Source: Gigaspora margarita
Taxonomy: Eukaryota; Glomeromycota; Glomeromycetes; Diversisporales; Gigasporaceae
NCBI GenBank assembly: GCA_009809945.1
Contig: WTPW01000633.1
Span: forward strand, 76,180 to 140,179
DNA length: 64,000 nucleotides
Direction: 5' to 3'
Below the pieces are notes generated by a model, which had not been told where the DNA came from, did not search any database, and saw only the letters and a list, made by a program, of their open reading frames with translations. The translations under genes and the position numbers were made by a program. Numbering within the stretch: the stretch's first letter is position 1; each line of letters starts with the position of its first letter. Positions 58,982 through 64,000 of the stretch are shown here, piece by piece.

Positions 58982-59330
58982 TATTTATCACCACCGGTGA
59001 TCATCACCGGTCATCAATTTGCCAATTAAAATTCAGGATCAGGTGTAATATGTAGATTAATTTTTGTGTAACAAAAACAAAGAATTTTTTAAAAAATTGC
59101 TAAAATTGTTTCTAACCTAAAATTTTGTCTATGAAACTACTTTTTTTTATGCAAAAAAAAAATTCCTTGCTAAATTTTACTATATATAAAGCCCTATTCT
59201 AATCTCTAACTTTTACCCTTACCCTAATATTAAAGAGATTTAATTTTTATTTAATAATACAAACTGTCTGTTTGTTTATTTTATTTTATGCATTGTAGAT
59301 CCCAGTGATGATCACCACAGGTAATATGTA
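58982..59330. mobile_element. M-family MITE, 349 bp, TA target
   Basis: TATTTATCACCACCGGTGAT, CATCACC and the inverse at the right (GGTGATGATCACCACAGGTA). Interior CAGGATCAGGTGTAAT, CTATGAAACTACTTTTTTT and TACCCTTACCCTAAT. Confidence 0.82.
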
Positions 59331-59840
59331 GTAATTTTTAAATTTTAAATAAATATATTTTATTCTTTTGAACACCTTTTTATATTGTATAAAATTGATT
59401 TGCTTAGTATTATTTTGCCTTTTATATATAGTAGCAATCAATATTTTAGATAAAAATTTTTATAATAAATTTTAAGAATCTTTATATCAATTATTGATTA
59501 TTGCTAGATATGAGAGTCAAATTAATACTAAGCAACTCAATTTTTATGCTACAAGACAAGTAGTTCAGGAGAGCAAAATATATCTACTCTAAAATTTTAT
59601 GTTAATTAGTTAATATTTCATTAATATAGAGTTTTTTTACATTTTTATAAAAAAAATTACAACATTTTTTTAGTTATATTCATAGGTATATAAAATGAAA
59701 ACTGGTACTAATAAAGTTATCTGATTTGTATAAAAAATAATAACTATTATTTTATTGATTATATTAATACTTTCAAAAAATAAATAAATATGATTGCCTA
59801 ATCATTTTTTGTGCAATAAATTTTTAAAGGTATTTATTTT

Positions 59841-59882
59841 ATAGTGCTATAGCATTATAGTGCCATAGCACTATAATGCTAT
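59841..59882. repeat. Palindrome cluster of TATAGTGC/GCACTATA
   Basis: ATAGTGCTATAGCATTATAG then TGCCATAGCACTATAATGCT: several overlapping inverted copies of ATAGTGC and ATAGCAT within 42 bp. Role unknown. Confidence 0.6.
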
Positions 59883-60071
59883 CTTTTTATTTATATTTTT
59901 ATATTTATTTTTTTATATTGTAATATATATTAAACTTTCACATAATAATTATCAACTATCTAGGATCGTCAGAAAAATTACTATGTAATTTTTGCTGTCA
60001 CATAATGATTGACAAAAATAAGCCTATAATAAATCACAATTTAGTATAATGTTAGGGAGATTATAACAATA

Positions 60072-60180
60072 CAGCAATATGTGACTTATCAACACAGCAA
60101 TGACTAGCATTATCTAAAATACATGCTAATCTGACCTTAGCTTGGGCTACTGCTATGTTGATAAGTCATATGCATGCTAT
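60072..60180. repeat. Inverted repeat, 109 bp
   Basis: CAGCAATATGTGACTTATCA...and its inverse (TGATAAGTCATATGCATGCT) around a centre with GACTAGCAT/ATGCTAATC. It is probably a small MITE or an end of one. Confidence 0.6.
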
Positions 60181-60197
60181 GTCCGTAGCATTTTTCT

Positions 60198-61553
60198 AGG
60201 ACCCTGGGCATCTCTAATATATGTTATATTTTTTTTTTTTAGCAAATTGCAGAAAATTTGGTCTAAGGTCCAAATTTAAGTTTTAGCAAATTGAGGTTGA
60301 TTTTAAAAAAGGTTATATAAAGCATTTTGGCAAATTATAGCAATTTTATGCATGTTATATTTTATTTTTAGCAAATTACCTACATTTTGCAAGAATCATG
60401 CCCAAAAATAAGCTATCTCATTTTTTGTACTACTATAATTTTTAAAAATTTAAGATGCTTAATTTTGAATTCATTTGATCAAAAAATCCAAAATTAAGCA
60501 TCTTCTCTTAAATTTTCAAGAAATATAAAAGTAAATATGCCAGAATAATGTATTTTTATGTGCTAAACAAGTTTTCTTAGAGCACATTTTTAGAATCAAT
60601 TAGTAAAATTTTGTGAATCATAGAATTTTTTAGTGTTTTTATTAATAAAATTATATAAAATATTATAATTCTCAAAATTTTACTAATTGATTCTAATATT
60701 GTGCTCTAAGAAAACTTGTTCAGCACATAAAAATACATTATTATAGCATATTTCTTTTATATTTCTTGAAAATTTAAGAGAAGATGCTTAATTTTGGATT
60801 TTTTGATCAAAAAATCCAAAATTAAGCATCTTCTCTTAAATTTTCAAGAAATATAAAAGTAAATATGCCAAAATAATGTATTTTTATGTGCTNAACAAGT
60901 TTTCTTAGAGCACAATATTAGAATCAATTAGTAAAATTTTGTGAATTATAATATTTTATATAATTTTATTAATAAAAATACAAAGAATTCTATTATTCTC
61001 AAAATTTTACTAATTGATTCTAACACTGTGCTCTAAAAAAAACTTGTTCAGCACATAAAAATATATTATTTTGGTATATTTACTTTTATATTTCTTGAAA
61101 ATTTAAGAGAAGATGCTTAATTTTTGCTTTTTTGATCAAAAAATCAAAAATTAAGCTCTTTTCTTAAATTTTCAAGAAATATAAAATTAAATATGCCAAA
61201 ATAATGTATTTTTATGTGCTAAACAAGTTTTCTTAGAGCACAATATTAGAATCAATTAGTAAAATTTTGTGAATTATAATATTTTATATAATTTTATTAA
61301 TAAAAATACAAAGAATTCTATTATTCTCAAAATTTTACTAATTGATTCTAACAAAGTGCTCTAAGAAAATTTGTTCAGCAATCAAAAATACATATATTAT
61401 TTTGATTTATAAAAATAAATATGATAATTTAGTTTTTAGCAAATTATTATATAATTTATATGTAATAATCTAACTTTTAGCAAATTCACTTGATTTTAGG
61501 GTAGCAAAAATGTCTAAATTCATGCAGATCAGTTATGACCTCTACAGGGTCCT
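60198..61553. mobile_element. hAT-like hairpin-array element, AGGACCC family (1356 bp)
   Basis: Ends AGGACCCTG and CAGGGTCCT with flanks ATTTTTCT and ATTTTCCT (60190-60197, 61554-61561), an 8-bp duplication with one mismatch. Subterminal TTTTAGCAAATT repeats lie at both ends (60238-60372 and 61432-61490). The core holds three palindromes with arms GTGCTAAACAAGTTTTCTTA and three with arms AGAAGATGCTTAATTTT, alternating, with inverted linkers. This is the same design and partly the same words (AACAAGTTT-CTTAG-GCA) as the TAGTGCTCCTA elements. Non-coding. Confidence 0.88.
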
Positions 61554-61562
61554 ATTTTCCTA

Positions 61563-61960
61563 ATATTATAAGTTCAAAACAAATGTTCATATAGTCAAAA
61601 ATAGCTTATAACACAAAACTATATAAAAACCACCTTCTGTGCATTAACAAAAAGTTTTCCTTGAATGATTTACTATTAGACACCAAAATACTAATTCTAA
61701 AATAAACTCTAACCCTAATATTGACAAACTTAAAAAATTTTGTCAAATATCATGTAACAGTAAAATTTTTCTAGCAATGTACCAATATAGTGATTAATCG
61801 ATCTAATTTAAATTTTGGAACTGGTTTTATTAACTGGACCACTATAAAAAATTTTATGCCCAATCGAATTTCAAGATCAGGTGTAATGTAACAAACATTT
61901 GTTAAATCGCCTATAACTCAAAATTTAGTCTATGAATAGAACCAAACAAACCAAAATTTA
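61563..61960. repeat. Fragments of M-family MITE interior
   Basis: GTGCATTAACAAAAAG and CTCTAACCCTAATATTGAC (61655-61725) and AAGATCAGGTGTAATGTAAC (61872-61891) match M interiors. Ends are lost, and the order is broken. Confidence 0.5.
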
Positions 61961-62900
61961 CTTTGAAGTAGATTTAAAATTTTTTTATGTAGCAATTCTA
62001 CCCTTGTAGTTTTATTTGTTTTATATTAAGACTAACAAAAAGAAAATATAAGACAATCAAAATTCCTTCTATTAGATCCTCTTTTAAAAAATTTTTTTTG
62101 ATCAAATATAATAATAACGATAAGTGCATCATGATAGTGGCACCGGGTAAAATCTAATTTGTAAGCTTATTATGTAAATCACATCTGCATTTAAATACAT
62201 AGCTTACAATTCAGGTTTTATCTAATATTGAATGTAATATTTACATGATTATACCAAAACTGTATTTTGTTTTGTCTCATTTATGGGTATATGAACAATG
62301 CACGCGAACATCATCTTTTTTCTTCTTCACTTTTTTTTTGACTATGTACTATATTATTGTCATTACAACAAGCATTCTTAGCATTTCTATATACATATAT
62401 ATGTGACTATTGTCCAAACTAGTGTTGATTATATTAAACTATATCCAACTTTTTATTACCAAGTGGTCATAATATATTAGTAAATTTTATAACTGCTTAT
62501 GATCAATCGATCGATTGATCAAACATATAACTATGATTAGGCCTGTCATATTCGATCAAGTAAATAAATTTGAAACAGAAGCTGCCTCAATATTCATGTA
62601 TTGAATAGCTATTATAGTGTTACTAATATAAGGATTTCAGTGATACTAAGCAAAATTTTGAATGAGCAAATGATCTTTGATTTATACATTGTTCTCAGTG
62701 AAATTTTAGATTAGTAGCTCTATATTTGACATTCAATATGTATTATATCAAACTAGTTTTGGTATTTAATATTTCAATTCAATAAGCAACTTAAATAATG
62801 TCAAAAAAACCATTATAAACTAGGATTAGAATATTGCTTTTTTGACATTATTCTTATTTACAATATTCAACTATAGCTATTTAATAGTACAATATGCTAT
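61961..62900. other. AT-rich DNA, no gene seen
   Basis: Holds a perfect 20-bp palindrome GATCAATCGATCGATTGATC (62511-62530). No coding frame supported. Confidence 0.45.
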
Positions 62901-62904
62901 TTTT

Positions 62905-64000
62905 GCCTTTTAGAACAAGTCACTCAATTATAACCAGTACCTCCACAAATCTTACAGTACAACTTGCGTTTTACCTTTTTTGATAGTAGTTCATTGGCAT
63001 GTCATATTCTATTAGTTCCCTTGGACCAACTCTTACTCTTACACTTACAAGGATTTATTAATTATTTTGGATCCAATTTTCTATTTCCAATTTTGCTAGT
63101 ATTGTTTTTACATTTACTATTTGAAGTACTGTTTGAGCCAATATCAATATCGCTATTAGAAGATAGTCTTGACAATCATCCAAATATCAATCAAAAATAG
63201 AAATAATGTTGTAATCACATCTTCGAACAGCTACTATTAAAGCTGCTCTAGCTTTGCACTATGCTTCTCTATATAGTTTATGCTCACCTATTGTCTTGCA
63301 GTTTATATTCTGCATTTCATAAACAATATCATTTAAAGCACTAAGATAAGGAATGGGACCATTCCAACTTATTGTTGCTAACTGTTTCACCTCAAATTTT
63401 TGTGCAACTAAAAATGATTCTTGTGCTGGATTACTACTAGTTTTACTATACCATTGTGACCTTATAAGCTTAATATAGAATTTGCTATTTGTGTACTTAT
63501 CTTTATCTGAAAGAAATAGTAACAAACAATTCTACAGTTACAATGGTCAAAACAAGAGCATAAATGCATCCCATCATTCAAGAGTATTAAAAAGTGCTAT
63601 GTTTCATTTGATGTAACACATTGAACTACTATATTTCTACAATCTTGTTTGTATCGATAAGATCAATTATTGATTTGGCAATAATATCAGTGAGATTTTC
63701 ACTATATAAGGCAGGATCATCCAAATTTATCTGCAAATTAAAAGACTACATTATCAAACAAACTTATTTTCATGTGTTACAAAATTTTTGAATAATAGTA
63801 AATTGGGGGCTCAACTAGCCAAATAATTGGCTAACACATGCCACTTCACAGGCATATATTCATTTGCTAGTTGAACAAATTTACTATTATTCAAAAATTT
63901 TTGCCCAATTAATTTTACTTACAGTAAAAAATTTTTGCAATTCTTTCTGAGACACTATCACAGCATAGTTTTGAGGGATTGCTTTATTTGATTTTTCTGA
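62905..64000 (-). pseudogene. MULE-type transposase, 3' part with SWIM zinc finger
   Basis: On the minus strand, running in from beyond the right edge: YAVIVSQKELQKFFT (63923-64000), a 192-bp intron (63731-63922, GTAAGT...TTTGCAG, phase 0), then INLDDPALYSENLTDIIAK. Next comes a SWIM-like finger at about 63535-63620 (NDGMHLCSCFDHCNCRIVCYYFF, with Tyr where SWIM has His), FYIKLIRSQWYSK near 63440-63480, a Cys-free helical tail, and a C-terminal knuckle KRKLYCKICGGTGYN-VTC near 62920-62975 (Asn for His). This order is that of FAR1/MULE transposases, which excise DNA elements. A stop precedes HFLILLNDG, frames shift near 63500 and 63640, and a stop follows YREA near 63259. Not functional. The N-terminal DDE part would lie outside the window. 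Confidence 0.72.
63780..63903. mobile_element. Small MITE inside the transposase intron (124 bp)
   Basis: CAAAAATTTTTGAATAATAG-like arms with AAATT(T)G and CAACTAGC/GCTAGTTG, exactly inverted over about 38 bp, fill most of the intron. Confidence 0.8.

Larger units (their letters stand above)
58450..59665. repeat. Direct repeats enclosing two MITEs
   Basis: About 100 bp at 58450-58550 (GTTCAGGAAAACAGAATAAA..., CTATAAAATTTTCATG) returns diverged at 59560-59665. Between them lie the two M-family MITEs and AT-rich DNA without a gene. Confidence 0.55.

Noticed and set aside
62964-63200. 78-codon Leu-rich plus-strand frame
   Set aside because: Antisense to the transposase C-terminus and its zinc knuckle.

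Overview
The window looks like gene-poor, repeat-dominated DNA from a fungal nuclear genome, most likely a Glomeromycotina (arbuscular mycorrhizal) fungus. This is an inference. It rests on very AT-rich sequence, LINEs with an APE endonuclease, RT and RNase H, Ty3/gypsy pol domains, decayed Sel1-like repeats, many CAGT-ended and hAT-like short elements, and small GT-AG introns. I found no intact host gene. Almost all that can be named is mobile DNA, often nested two or three deep. Three runs of N (7997-8970, 26461-26593, 49822-50817) and scattered single Ns mark assembly trouble inside repeats.

Layout. 1-6.4 kb: a CAGT-ended MITE (P1) split by about 4.7 kb of composite repeat that holds a hAT-like element, smaller MITEs and tandem repeats. 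7.2-17.4 kb: a broken Ty3/gypsy retrotransposon on the minus strand with both LTRs. Its left LTR holds a P2 MITE that in turn holds a hAT-like element; a SINE and a MITE sit in its internal region. 17.4-22.3 kb: minisatellite, MITEs, a decayed multi-exon gene of unknown function, and a Helitron. 22.8-25.3 kb: a 5'-truncated LINE with target duplications. 25.3-32.6 kb: minisatellites, low-complexity DNA and old repeats, with a second P1. 32.6-39.4 kb: a LINE fragment, paired minisatellite arrays, then a 3.5-kb foldback element holding a hAT-like element and a tRNA-derived SINE. 40-57.7 kb: one long decayed LINE plus part of a second, both minus strand, pierced by at least seven DNA elements. 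One of these is a hAT-like element carrying pieces of a Sel1-repeat gene. 57.9-61.6 kb: MITEs and a second family of hairpin-array hAT element. 62.9-64 kb: the 3' part of a MULE-type transposase pseudogene with a SWIM zinc finger, running off the right edge.

The strongest unusual signal is a repeating hairpin array. Two palindromic modules alternate, joined by linkers that are themselves inverted. The array sits inside hAT-like elements of two different terminal-repeat families (36215-38049, 49272-51074 and probably 7781-9098; and separately 60198-61553). Other points are exact 8-bp target duplications for several non-autonomous hAT families, a pack-type element with Sel1 fragments, two SINEs whose body modules occur in swapped order, three MITEs always bounded by TTAA, and telomere-like CCCTAA tracts that recur inside unrelated short elements.
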